The notes: a model not told the origin generated them from the letters alone. Numbered from the stretch's first letter, positions 1 to 7,023 are shown. The stretch is DNA of 23,911 nt from JABDBK01 sp964453575 (GCA_964453575.1 CAYVRW010000031.1:1-23911); one strand, 5' to 3'. Numbers and translations: made by a program.

Positions 1-56
1 AAGGTATTCAAGAAACTATTATTTTTCAAAACGGCAAATTATTTGATTGGAAATAA
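1..56 (+). CDS. Possible 3' end of an upstream gene (partial)
   Basis: Reading from base 3, an open frame runs to a TAA at 54-56 and ends in ...FQNGKLFDWK, which has a protein-like composition. Another frame (from base 1) stays open to about 216, but its residues look like translated AT-rich spacer. I cannot assign a family. The rest of the stretch up to 315 has no gene: it holds a short inverted repeat at 153-170 (ATAACC-TG-GGTTAT), a near-palindrome centred on CTGCAG at 171-184, and the tetR promoter. Confidence 0.3.
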   Translation, partial: GIQETIIFQNGKLFDWK

Positions 57-277
57 ATTATTAATCTTTATCGCAGCACAGATATTATGCAAATTAAACG
101 AAACTAATGTTCAAAAAAAATATCATATAATTCATATAGCTATCATAACTCACTATAACCTGGGTTATGGTGCGCTGCAGTGCATGGAAGGTAAGTTTAC
201 AGTATGGAAACGCTAGAAACCACGTCGGAGAAAATTTTTCATGAGAAATAACTGATACTTCAAAATAACATATTTTG

Positions 278-306
278 TTGACAGATAGCCTACCGACTAG
301 TAGACT
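278..306 (+). promoter_or_regulatory. tetR promoter with overlapping TetR operator
   Basis: TTGACA at 278-283 is a perfect -35. A 17-base spacer leads to TAGACT at 301-306, a fair -10. Between and over them lies TACCGACTAGT (291-301), nearly the same as the left part of the palindrome upstream of the next gene. A repressor bound here would block RNA polymerase, so autoregulation by the adjacent TetR protein is likely. The predicted start of transcription falls only a few bases before the ATG at 316, so the mRNA may be nearly leaderless. Confidence 0.6.
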
Positions 307-315
307 GCCTGCGAT

Positions 316-882
316 ATGATACTATCAATCAAAAAGACAGAAATACTCGACGCCGCCCAAGAGATCATTCAATTGCGCGGTTATAATGGATTTAGTTTTG
401 CAGATATTTCAGAAACAGTTGGTATTCGCAAAGCAAGCATTCATCATCATTTTCCTAGTAAAGCGGCTTTAGGAGTCGCTGTTATTCGTCGCTATCGCGA
501 AGTTTTTGATAAATTTCTACATGAAGCCAATTTCAAGAGCTCTCCGTGGATAGAAAAAATTCATAACTATGCAAAACTTTATGAAAATGTTCTTCTTCAA
601 AATAAACTTTGTTTGTGTGGCATGTTAGCTTCAGATATTGAAACTTTGCCGAAAACATTAAAGAAAGAGCTTCGCGAATTTTTTGATGCTAATGTTGCAT
701 GGTTATCAAATGTGATCAAAACACAATTTAAATCTAAGTCGGATAAATATTTACATGAAGTTGCTTGGCATATTATCTCTTCTTTGCAAGGAGGAATTAT
801 GCTGGCTCGTATGCAGGGGCAGGTAGAAATTTTTTCAAGTATATGGAATGCCTTAAGTGTATATCTAAAAAATCTCAAATAA
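316..882 (+). CDS. TetR/AcrR family transcriptional repressor
   Basis: A 188-residue one-component repressor with the usual TetR layout. The N-terminal DNA-binding domain holds the helix-turn-helix at about residues 28-49 (FADISETVGIRKASIHHHFPSK), followed by a divergent ligand-binding C-terminal half with CLCGMLASD at about 98-106. The CLCGML motif occurs in TetR proteins of the YxaF/LmrA type, whose effectors are often hydrophobic or reactive compounds; that placement is from memory. The ATG at 316 is the only sensible start, because no other Met precedes the conserved region, and it has no Shine-Dalgarno. The gene is followed after 47 bases by an SDR in the same direction. A matching operator sits in that gap, so the SDR is the probable target. 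The inducer is unknown. Confidence 0.88.
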   Translation: MILSIKKTEILDAAQEIIQLRGYNGFSFADISETVGIRKASIHHHFPSKAALGVAVIRRYREVFDKFLHEANFKSSPWIEKIHNYAKLYENVLLQNKLCLCGMLASDIETLPKTLKKELREFFDANVAWLSNVIKTQFKSKSDKYLHEVAWHIISSLQGGIMLARMQGQVEIFSSIWNALSVYLKNLK

Positions 883-887
883 TTTTT

Positions 888-918
888 TTAACAACTAACC
901 TACCAACTAGTTGGTAAT
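888..918 (+). promoter_or_regulatory. TetR operator and promoter of the SDR gene
   Basis: TACCAACTAGTTGGTA at 901-916 is a perfect 16-base palindrome. It is preceded by TTAACA at 888-893 with the same 7-base spacing seen between TTGACA and TACCGACTAGT upstream of tetR. The shared layout (TTRACA, N7, TACCRACTAGT) marks it as the second binding site of the TetR protein. The likely -10 lies in the right half of the palindrome or just after it (GGTAAT at 913-918). Confidence 0.7.
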
Positions 919-929
919 TGGAGAAAATA

Positions 930-1688
930 ATGATTCAAGAATTTAAAAATAAAGAAGCCATCATCATTGGCGGCAGTAGTGGAATAGGTAAAGAAGTAGC
1001 TAAATTATTATTACAAAAGGGTGGAAAAGTAATAATAGTGGGACGTAATAAAGATAAATTAATGGAATGCGAAAAAAATTTACAAGCTCTGGGGGTCGTT
1101 AGCTGTATCGAATGCGATATCACAAATTATGATCAGCTGATAAAGTTTACTGCGAATATTCCAGAATCAGATTATTTAATCAACTGTGCTGGTATATTTT
1201 TTCCAAAAGCATTTTTGGAGCATTCATTTTCTGATTTTGATAGTTACCAAGATTTGAATCGAGGATTGTTTTTTATCACACAAGCAGTGGCAAAAAAGAT
1301 GATCAATAAAAAACAAGGATCTATTGTCAATGTCGGCTCAATGTGGGCTAAACAAGCCATTAAAGCCACTCCTTCATCTGCATATTCGATGGCAAAAGCC
1401 GGATTGCATTCTTTAACACAACATTTAGCCATGGAATTATCTCCTTATAATATACGTGTTAATGCAGTATCACCTGCGGTAGTTGAAACACCCATTTACA
1501 ATGCATTCATATCAAAAGAAAATTTACGTGATACATTTGACAGTTTTCATACGTTTCACCCAGTAGGAAGAACAGGTATGCCTTCCGATATTGCTGAAGT
1601 CATTTGTTTTTTATTATCCGAAAAAGCATCTTGGGTAACCGGAGCGGTATGGGATGTTGATGGCGGTGTTATGGCAGGTCGAAATTAA
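930..1688 (+). CDS. Short-chain dehydrogenase/reductase (SDR), TetR-controlled
   Basis: A classical SDR oxidoreductase of 252 residues, the usual length for the family. The Rossmann nucleotide-binding motif GGSSGIG is at residues 14-20, NCAG at 85-88, and the catalytic set is N110, S137, Y152 and K156 (YSMAK). The C-terminal WDVDGG block is typical of SDRs that act on carbonyl or 3-oxoacyl substrates. The substrate cannot be read from sequence. I chose the ATG at 930 because GGAG at 920-923 is well placed; an in-frame TTG at 918 lies inside the promoter. The preceding palindrome indicates repression by the upstream TetR protein, so the pair looks like an inducible detoxification or metabolite-responsive unit. 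Confidence 0.88.
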   Translation: MIQEFKNKEAIIIGGSSGIGKEVAKLLLQKGGKVIIVGRNKDKLMECEKNLQALGVVSCIECDITNYDQLIKFTANIPESDYLINCAGIFFPKAFLEHSFSDFDSYQDLNRGLFFITQAVAKKMINKKQGSIVNVGSMWAKQAIKATPSSAYSMAKAGLHSLTQHLAMELSPYNIRVNAVSPAVVETPIYNAFISKENLRDTFDSFHTFHPVGRTGMPSDIAEVICFLLSEKASWVTGAVWDVDGGVMAGRN

Positions 1689-1723
1689 CACTTAATGAAA
1701 GCTGAGTCGCACCATCTTTCTGA

Positions 1724-2032
1724 CAATATTTTGTTTGCAAAACATATAAACCTATTCTGGAGATCATAAGTGGAAGTTTATATAAAAAAAGAATTGCAAT
1801 CGAAGGGCGCGGGAAGAGAGGTGGGAAACGAGTGATTATTGCATTTATTGAACATAAGAAGGCATTCTTTGTTTACGGTTTCTCAAAAAATGAGACTGAA
1901 AACATTGACAAAAAACAAGAAAAATCATTAAGAGAAGTGTCAAAAAGATTACTTTCGTATACTGACAGGGAAATTCAATATGCCATTAAAGAAGGTGTTT
2001 TATTCGAGGTAAAAAAATATGAAACCCATTAA
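1724..2032 (+). pseudogene. HigB/RelE-type toxin lacking its N-terminus
   Basis: From about 1772 the frame reads YKKRIAIEGRGKRGGKR followed by AFFVYGFSKNE. This matches the central and C-terminal part of RelE-superfamily toxins of the DUF/PF06296 type, mRNA interferases that cut on the ribosome. Full-length members have roughly 40-45 more N-terminal residues. Here the frame is closed by TGA at 1721-1723, and I find no homologous N-terminus in any frame between the SDR stop (1688) and 1770. No ATG, GTG or TTG precedes the conserved block. The first usable start is GTG at 1832, which would omit the conserved KKRIA...GRGKRGG segment. The end overlaps the antitoxin by 14 bases, as in intact modules. 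It is most likely a decayed toxin; use of a rare start codon such as ATA at 1766 after GGAG is a weaker alternative. Confidence 0.65.
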
Positions 2033-2351
2033 ACGTAAAAAACCAAACAAAATTATCGATGCTATGCATGCAACCATGAAAGATTTTCATAGCATAGGAT
2101 TAGTAGACAAAACAACAATGTCAAATTTTGATTTGCTTTGTTTACCGAAAGCAAAATCTTATAGTCCAACGCAATTAAAAAAATTGCGGAACCGTTTTCA
2201 TGTAAGTCAACCTGTTTTTGCTGCATACTTAAACACAACACCGAAAACCATTCAACAGTGGGAACAAGGCGATAGAAGACCTAATTCGATTGCGCTTAGA
2301 TTATTGAATTTGATTGATCATGCAGGATTAACCGTATTGATAACACAATAA
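2019..2351 (+). CDS. XRE/HigA-type antitoxin of the decayed toxin
   Basis: A 110-residue protein whose second half is a helix-turn-helix of the XRE/HigA (MqsA C-terminal-like) kind. It reads YSPTQLKKLRNRFHVSQPVF, then LNTTPKTIQQWEQGDRRPN at about residues 50-87. The first 40 residues are basic and probably bind or neutralise the toxin. GAGG at 2006-2009 is spaced well for the ATG at 2019, inside the toxin's last codons, so the two genes are translationally coupled. In intact modules such antitoxins repress their own promoter as well as neutralising the toxin. With the toxin truncated, this protein may persist as a solo antitoxin or DNA-binding regulator. Confidence 0.82.
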   Translation: MKPIKRKKPNKIIDAMHATMKDFHSIGLVDKTTMSNFDLLCLPKAKSYSPTQLKKLRNRFHVSQPVFAAYLNTTPKTIQQWEQGDRRPNSIALRLLNLIDHAGLTVLITQ

Positions 2352-2379
2352 CATCTTAGGTTAGAAAGCATCAGAGGGT

Positions 2380-2487
2380 TCAAATGCTCGTTTTCGGAAG
2401 AATCCGCGATTCTGCGAAAATATTATCAATTAAATTTTAAAATAAATGCGGAAAAATTTAATAAAAATTCCGAAAACGAGCATTTGA
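2380..2487. repeat. 20-base perfect inverted repeat flanking 68 bases (MITE-like)
   Basis: The left arm at 2380-2399 (TCAAATGCTC then GTTTTCGGAA) is the exact reverse complement of 2468-2487. The 68 bases between are very AT-rich and contain a second short pairing (TCCGC at 2403-2407 with GCGGA in the 2448-2452 area). It lies between the convergent antitoxin and sedolisin genes. It could be a miniature inverted-repeat element or a large bidirectional terminator. I see no clear target-site duplication and no second copy in this window. Confidence 0.75.
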
Positions 2488-2523
2488 TGCCGCAGTTTAG
2501 CAAAAGTTGGTTTTTTCGCAACG

Positions 2524-3687
2524 TTACCCTTTCAACTCATTGATAAGATGATTTGCTTGCAGACTACCAATACCCGTCACATAATCATAACCAGGTTGTG
2601 CGGTACAATAATATCCACAAGAGCCATTGGTGCCATTAGTAATATCATGGTAATTAATGTCATAATTCTTAATAGCTGCTTGATATAATTGGCTACCAAT
2701 ATTTGTTATTTTACCTACTGTTGAATTTGCAATAGCGATATATGCAGCCCATTGTGGTGCAGCTGCACTGGTACCACCGACTACTTGCCATCCAGCATTG
2801 GCGTGTGCATTACCTATACTAGAATAAACAGAGTATCCCGTATAAGGATCCGAATGATATGCAACATCTGGTACGCCACGCATTTTATTAGGGTTATTAG
2901 GTATGGGGAAATTGCTTTGATAAACAGGGGCAGTTTCATAGGCACTTATACCACCACCACTGCCTAACCAAGCAATTTCTCCTACATAATTTCCGGTACT
3001 ATCTATGGTTAATGATGTGCCACCGACAGCAATGACGTATGGAGAAGCTGCAGGATAATTCACCCCAGCACCACTATCGCCAGAAGAAGCAACTATGATT
3101 ACGCCTGGCACATTAAGGTATTCATCAAATGATGTTTCAATTGAAAATTCAGGCGCACCCCAACTTAAAGAGATAACGTTTGCCCCATGTTGCACAGCGA
3201 CCTGTATAGCATTGTATAATGAAGCTGGATTATCATCTTTAGCTTCCACTAAAATGATATTAGCTCGAGGTGCGATAGCATGTGCCCACTCTACATCAAG
3301 CGCAATTTCACCTGCCCAATTTTCATTCATTTGTGGTTGTGTACCATCAGCATAGATTTTAGTAAAACATCCATTAGCAGTTGTGCATGGACGTAACCCA
3401 AATGCTTGGCTAAAAATGGCTAAATCTTGTTCAATATTAGGGTGATCATAAGCATCTACAATGGCAATAACTTGTCCTTCACCTCGCGAAGTAATTTGAT
3501 TAATTCCATAAGCTGTTTTTACTTGCTTAGGTCTTAAACCTGAAGGCTGAAGATTTGATACATTGGGTTTGTAATGTATAGGAAGATAAATTTTGCCCGG
3601 GACATGTGATTGTGATGTTGCATAAGCAGGAGCAATGATGATACTAGCTAAAACAGACGCAGATAAAATACTTAATATCTTACTCAT
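2524..3687 (-). CDS. Secreted sedolisin-family (S53) serine carboxyl protease
   Basis: A 387-residue exported protease. Residues 1-23 form a Sec signal peptide (...APAYA). The catalytic domain starts almost at once, with KTAYGIN near 57-63. The S53 catalytic set is present: E127 and D131 in GEIALDVEW, oxyanion Asp D204 in SSGDSG, and S307 in GGTSAAAP. The C-terminal calcium site is recognisable (DITNGTNG at about 348-355, GYDYVTGIGS at 366-375). Family members such as kumamolisin usually carry a long N-terminal activation prodomain of about 150-190 residues; here only some 30 residues separate the signal peptide from the catalytic fold. The start has a good Shine-Dalgarno (GGAGAG). It probably degrades protein outside the cell or in the periplasm. 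S53 enzymes often prefer acid pH, which would suit a vacuole, but that is inference. Confidence 0.9.
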   Translation of the reverse strand: MSKILSILSASVLASIIIAPAYATSQSHVPGKIYLPIHYKPNVSNLQPSGLRPKQVKTAYGINQITSRGEGQVIAIVDAYDHPNIEQDLAIFSQAFGLRPCTTANGCFTKIYADGTQPQMNENWAGEIALDVEWAHAIAPRANIILVEAKDDNPASLYNAIQVAVQHGANVISLSWGAPEFSIETSFDEYLNVPGVIIVASSGDSGAGVNYPAASPYVIAVGGTSLTIDSTGNYVGEIAWLGSGGGISAYETAPVYQSNFPIPNNPNKMRGVPDVAYHSDPYTGYSVYSSIGNAHANAGWQVVGGTSAAAPQWAAYIAIANSTVGKITNIGSQLYQAAIKNYDINYHDITNGTNGSCGYYCTAQPGYDYVTGIGSLQANHLINELKG

Positions 3688-3845
3688 AAGTTAAGCTCTC
3701 CATTTAATAATGTTTTGAACTCTTCCATGGATAAAAACATCATTTTACTTTAACTGAAGTATTATCTTAGCGCGATTCAATAATCCTGTCGCAGGATTTG
3801 TTAGCTGTTAGATGAAATGACCAAATATCACACATTCTGCAGGTA

Positions 3846-3867
3846 AGGGGGTCAAATCCGGCCCCCT
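3846..3867 (-). terminator. GC-rich hairpin downstream of the small secreted protein gene
   Basis: AGGGGG (3846-3851) pairs with CCCCCT (3862-3867) around a 10-base loop, 12 bases past the stop of the minus-strand gene at 3880. It stands out in an AT-rich intergenic stretch. There is no T run, so it may stabilise the 3' end rather than act as a full intrinsic terminator. A second small hairpin (AATCCTG-TCG-CAGGATT) lies at 3782-3798. Confidence 0.45.
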
Positions 3868-3879
3868 CTTCATTTCTCT

Positions 3880-4101
3880 TCATTTCACTATACATTGGTT
3901 AAATTGGCAACTTTTGGGATCTGGTGAAGAGGCTGAGCAAAAACTCATTGCGACTGCTGTAGCTCGATCTTCTGTCGATCCTTCACTTCTCCACATATGG
4001 CCGCCTTTATCATTTACATAGCATTGCCACTGAGCAAAGGCATTAAAGCTAAACATACTTACAGAGATGCACAGCAACAATTTCAATATCTTTGTTTTCA
4101 T
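3880..4101 (-). CDS. Small secreted cysteine-containing protein, unknown function
   Basis: A 73-residue protein with a clear Sec signal peptide (MKTKILKLLLCISV...FNAFA), leaving about 50 mature residues. The mature part begins QWQCYVNDKGGHMW and ends with Cys residues in SFCSAS, KSCQFNQC. Four mature Cys suggest two disulfides. The pattern (W.C...D.GG..W.S.G.....A...A...C......C....C) resembles small DUF4189-like secreted domains, but I cannot make that assignment firmly. The ATG at 4101 is preferred over an in-frame TTG six bases earlier because GGAG sits 7 bases upstream. It stands alone, transcribed toward the sedolisin gene. Confidence 0.7.
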   Translation of the reverse strand: MKTKILKLLLCISVSMFSFNAFAQWQCYVNDKGGHMWRSEGSTEDRATAVAMSFCSASSPDPKSCQFNQCIVK

Positions 4102-4311
4102 AGTCAATCTCCATAGCTGTCTATAATTACTATTATAATCTATTTTATAGGGAAGCGGCTGCGTTCTACCGAGTTACGACATACCCACCTCTGTCACTTG
4201 CAACATAACGAATAATATGGTTATATTTTAATCAGTTTATCAAAAACGAAGTACAGTAATAGGTGGCCATTACTTGATCGATAAAAAAATAATTTGGCAT
4301 GTGATTTATAG

Positions 4312-4359
4312 TGACGACATTGGACAGGAATGAAACTTGTAACCTGTCCAATGTCGTCA
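4312..4359. repeat. 17-base perfect inverted repeat (strong hairpin)
   Basis: TGACGACATTGGACAGG (4312-4328) is exactly reverse-complemented at 4343-4359 with a 14-base spacer, giving a very stable stem-loop. It lies 6 bases past the stop of a minus-strand small ORF (4366-4515), where it could serve as that unit's transcript end. No T tract follows on either strand. The surrounding stretch from 4102 to 4669 has no recognised gene apart from that ORF. Confidence 0.75.
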
Positions 4360-4365
4360 TTTAAA

Positions 4366-4515
4366 TTAAGCTCTTAACTGCCACCATATTCCTAGGGGGG
4401 TAGGCATCAGTTTTGCTATCTCCTGTTCTTTAAGAGAAATACATCTCGAAAGATCGTCTTCCATATAGCGTACCCAACCCAACCCGAAGAAGACTTTGCA
4501 GTACAGCAACATCAT
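4366..4515 (-). pseudogene. Small ORF, possible C-terminal remnant of a lost gene
   Basis: A 49-codon frame beginning ATG ATG and ending ...EIAKLMPTPLGIWWQLRA. The stretch WVRYMEDDLSRCISLKEQE has the composition of a real folded or charged protein rather than translated spacer. Two TAA codons lie just before the first ATG and there is no clear Shine-Dalgarno. In another frame immediately upstream (about 4512-4570) the minus strand reads LVEVFVPLGWPIKLNK before stopping. Protein-like text in two adjoining frames suggests a frameshifted remnant. I do not recognise the family. A strong hairpin just past its stop fits the 3' end of a former transcription unit. Confidence 0.35.
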
Positions 4516-4669
4516 TTATTAAGCTTTATAGGCCAGCCTAAAGGTACGAAGACTTCAACTAGCCTAAACTTTCATAATATCTCATTAATTAGATTCAGTT
4601 TTTTAGGAGCATTCTAAAGAGTTTTTAGAGAACATTTCTACCGAGGTACAGCAATTATATGCAAAATAG

Positions 4670-4698
4670 TTGCACAACAAGATCAATATATATACAAT
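4670..4698 (+). promoter_or_regulatory. Sigma-70 type promoter of the Cys-rich orphan gene
   Basis: TTGCAC (4670-4675) and TACAAT (4693-4698) are separated by exactly 17 bases, about 65 bases before the ATG at 4765. The flanking leader is strongly AT-rich with repeated ATAT tracts. Confidence 0.5.
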
Positions 4699-4764
4699 AT
4701 ATCCCTTTATTGTAAAATATATATCAACCAAATTTTATTATTGCTAAATAGAGAGGTAAACAAA

Positions 4765-5826
4765 ATGTTCCGCCAATTATTAATGCTTGCTGCAATCTCT
4801 GCATTGAAACCATCAGCAGAACCCGTAAGAGTAACACGAGAGAGTGATAACATGGGATTTCCTGGTTATACAAAAGCCCATGGATTATTTAATAAATCAT
4901 CTTCTATAAATAAGCAAGATCCATCTGTACTAAAATTTACCTGCCCTAATAGTAAAGATGTTGAAAATCAATTGAATAAAAATTGGGTGCACTTGCCCCC
5001 CGATAAATGCGATACCTTTCCTTCTTCCACTGTTGATACTGATTATCCACTCCGTAGTCCTCTTGAACGTCTATATGGGGCCATAAGGCTGACATCATGC
5101 AATCCCTATATTCAGTTGGGCAATGAAGTCGAGTTGAACGTGATCAATCAAACATGTAATTACGGGTTCGGGTTAATAGTAAATACTTCGTTTGTAGGCT
5201 GCAGTTATAAAATAACTAATTCAACCGCTGATCCTTACCCAGATGATTTTGAAATCGGTTGTGATCCTCTACATCCAACTCCGTGGAAGCCTAAGCCAGG
5301 GTATTTCATGCTTGCGGCAGAACTACGAAATAGCAGTACTTGCAGCGTAGAAGGAGAAGGGGATCATTTTTCGTGTCTACGTAATATTCCACGTGATCCT
5401 ATGTCAGGTACCTGGCAACCCGTTAATGATTTATACCCGTATTTTAATTATGACAATCAAGCAAACACCGTGAATTATACGTATAGCCTCAAAGGAGATG
5501 ACGGTCGTTGCTGCGTAGTACAGTTTTCCGGTTTTGGCGCGCTTGTATCGCAGTCGCCTGATGGACAGCTTTCATTTATGTTTAACCCAAATGGATTAAA
5601 TATAACGAGTAATAAAACTGAAAGTTGCAGCTCTGAAGTCTTTAATAATACAGCATCATCATGTATTGAAGCTGATACTCTTCTAAAATTACTCGATAAC
5701 AACACGATTCAAGTAAGTTATGATGGATTTGGATCAGGTATCGTGTGTAACGCATCTACGACATTAACTCGGGTTGACACTGAAGAGACGGAATCAACGC
5801 CGCCATCAGTAAGACCAAGGTTTTAG
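4765..5826 (+). CDS. Orphan Cys- and Asn-sequon-rich protein, unknown function
   Basis: I do not recognise this 353-residue protein. The ATG at 4765 follows GAGAGG at 4751-4756 with ideal spacing; an in-frame TTG at 4741 does not. The first 14 residues (MFRQLLMLAAISAL) look like a weak or short signal sequence without a normal cleavage site. The rest is polar with 13 Cys spread over the length (FTCP, DKCD, TSCN, QTCN, VGCS, IGCD, STCS, FSCL, RCC, ESCS, SSCI, IVCN) and nine or so N-x-S/T sequons. Such Cys spacing suggests a disulfide-bonded extracytoplasmic beta-rich protein. It ends in a low-complexity tail (ETESTPPSVRPRF). It stands alone with its own promoter and terminator. A secreted factor acting in a host compartment is possible but unproven. 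Confidence 0.75.
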   Translation: MFRQLLMLAAISALKPSAEPVRVTRESDNMGFPGYTKAHGLFNKSSSINKQDPSVLKFTCPNSKDVENQLNKNWVHLPPDKCDTFPSSTVDTDYPLRSPLERLYGAIRLTSCNPYIQLGNEVELNVINQTCNYGFGLIVNTSFVGCSYKITNSTADPYPDDFEIGCDPLHPTPWKPKPGYFMLAAELRNSSTCSVEGEGDHFSCLRNIPRDPMSGTWQPVNDLYPYFNYDNQANTVNYTYSLKGDDGRCCVVQFSGFGALVSQSPDGQLSFMFNPNGLNITSNKTESCSSEVFNNTASSCIEADTLLKLLDNNTIQVSYDGFGSGIVCNASTTLTRVDTEETESTPPSVRPRF

Positions 5827-5835
5827 GTCAGCAAT

Positions 5836-5862
5836 ATTCAATGCGTTAACGCATGAATTTTT
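5836..5862 (+). terminator. Intrinsic terminator after the Cys-rich orphan gene
   Basis: ATTC-A-ATGCG pairs with CGCAT-GAAT around a TTAA loop (5836-5858), with one bulged A, and is followed by a run of five Ts (5858-5862). It begins 10 bases past the stop at 5826. Confidence 0.65.
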
Positions 5863-5867
5863 AGTAG

Positions 5868-5905
5868 GGCACTAATACTTTTAGCAACTATAAAGTATTT
5901 GTGCC
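5868..5905 (-). terminator. 14-base stem-loop between convergent genes, probable porin-operon 3' end
   Basis: GGCACTAATACTTT (5868-5881) pairs with AAAGTATTTGTGCC (5892-5905), with one T-T mismatch and a 10-base loop. It sits between the convergent orphan gene and the porin pair and lies about 45 bases past the minus-strand stop at 5951. On the minus strand no proper T run follows, so full termination is uncertain. Confidence 0.5.
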
Positions 5906-5950
5906 AATGCTTAAATGACGTATGGCTATGTTTTTTGTAACAGAATGACA

Positions 5951-6994
5951 TTACATATTAATTTTCCATTTTAACGTTAGAAATAACCCATTTAAGTCAA
6001 AATTAGTAGTGTCAGGAACACCTACGCTCGAAGCAACAATACCTACTCCGGTATAACTCGCAATAGCATGGATATAGTTCATCCATAAATATCCCAAGTC
6101 TATTCCTAGACTGCTATTTGCAAAGTTATGTTCGTAAGTTAAGCCTACTTTGCCTTCAATTTCAGGTACCACAACATTGTCATAGGAAAAATGATAATTT
6201 GGAATACCGAAAATGATCAGTCCATAATGTGCATTAACAACATCTAGGTATCCTGCAATATCTTGTTTAGCTGTGCCCACTAAGAGACTTCCAGCCATTT
6301 TTGCATATATGCCTACACCTCTCCCTAATGTATAACTAAGATCCCATCCTAAACGAGGGCCAATGCCAGAAAATGAAAGATCATCGGTTGAAGTAAAATA
6401 AGGGCCGCTTGTTAAAAATAATTTTGGGTGATTGGTAAAAGTATTTTTGATAGAAGCATATTGAAGACCAGCGGCTATATGTAATAATGTATAAGGGGTT
6501 AGATTAATGCGCTTACCTACTTCAAGATTAACCGCATCCCATTTTGTTGCAACCTCTATGTTTCCAGCATAAAATCCATCGGCACTACCCGAAAATAATG
6601 TACCAAAAGGCAATTGCCCGTCGACATTTTCATGAAGATGATACCAATTGAGCTTTATATCATTGCCCGCGTTATAATAATAAGCCCCTTCAATTTGAAA
6701 GCCATAATCCCATTCGGGTGTAACATTATGAATAGTATTGATTCCATTGTTGGTGATGATAATACCCTGATTATCTGCCCCAGCGTAATTACTATAACTA
6801 CTGTATCCTAGGCCATTTCCACCAAATGAAGGTTGTAAATAAAGTGCCGATGCACTTATTTCCCATGCATTGCTATCGCAAGGAGTGGCTACATTGCCTG
6901 GCATACAAGTTTTTTCTGTATCTTTAGCAAATACCATACTACTTACCAAGGCAAGTATTGTTGCTGCTGTTACTTTTAATTTAAACATAAACAT
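5951..6994 (-). CDS. Legionella-type major outer membrane porin, second tandem copy
   Basis: A 347-residue outer membrane beta-barrel. Signal peptide residues 1-23 (...SSMVFA) are followed by a mature N-terminus with two Cys (C30, C39) in a TCMPGNVATPCDS motif, then ISASALYLQPSFGGNGLGYSSYSNY. This is the hallmark of the Legionella MOMP family, disulfide-linked porins used in nutrient uptake and host contact. Alternating polar/hydrophobic strands follow, including WDYGFQIEGAYYYN, WDAVNLEVGKRI, GIGPRLGWDLSY and a final strand FDLNGLFLTLKWKINM. AAGGA precedes the ATG. It lies only 29 bases past the stop of the first copy, so the two are probably co-transcribed. The copies share layout and many motifs but have diverged widely in loops. 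Confidence 0.88.
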   Translation of the reverse strand: MFMFKLKVTAATILALVSSMVFAKDTEKTCMPGNVATPCDSNAWEISASALYLQPSFGGNGLGYSSYSNYAGADNQGIIITNNGINTIHNVTPEWDYGFQIEGAYYYNAGNDIKLNWYHLHENVDGQLPFGTLFSGSADGFYAGNIEVATKWDAVNLEVGKRINLTPYTLLHIAAGLQYASIKNTFTNHPKLFLTSGPYFTSTDDLSFSGIGPRLGWDLSYTLGRGVGIYAKMAGSLLVGTAKQDIAGYLDVVNAHYGLIIFGIPNYHFSYDNVVVPEIEGKVGLTYEHNFANSSLGIDLGYLWMNYIHAIASYTGVGIVASSVGVPDTTNFDLNGLFLTLKWKINM

Positions 6995-7023
6995 AACGTC
7001 CTTTATTTATTTTTTTAGGTAAA

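Noticed and set aside
1..216. Open frame from base 1 to TAG near 216
   Set aside because: Composition looks like translated spacer and it crosses two palindromes; the frame ending at 56 is a better candidate for a real gene end.
2752..3355. Plus-strand open frames opposite the sedolisin gene
   Set aside because: They lie wholly inside a well-supported gene on the other strand and show no domain or Shine-Dalgarno.
4640..4740. ATAT-rich tracts as a replication origin or iteron region
   Set aside because: The repeats are short low-complexity AT runs without iteron spacing or a DnaA box; a simple promoter explains the stretch.
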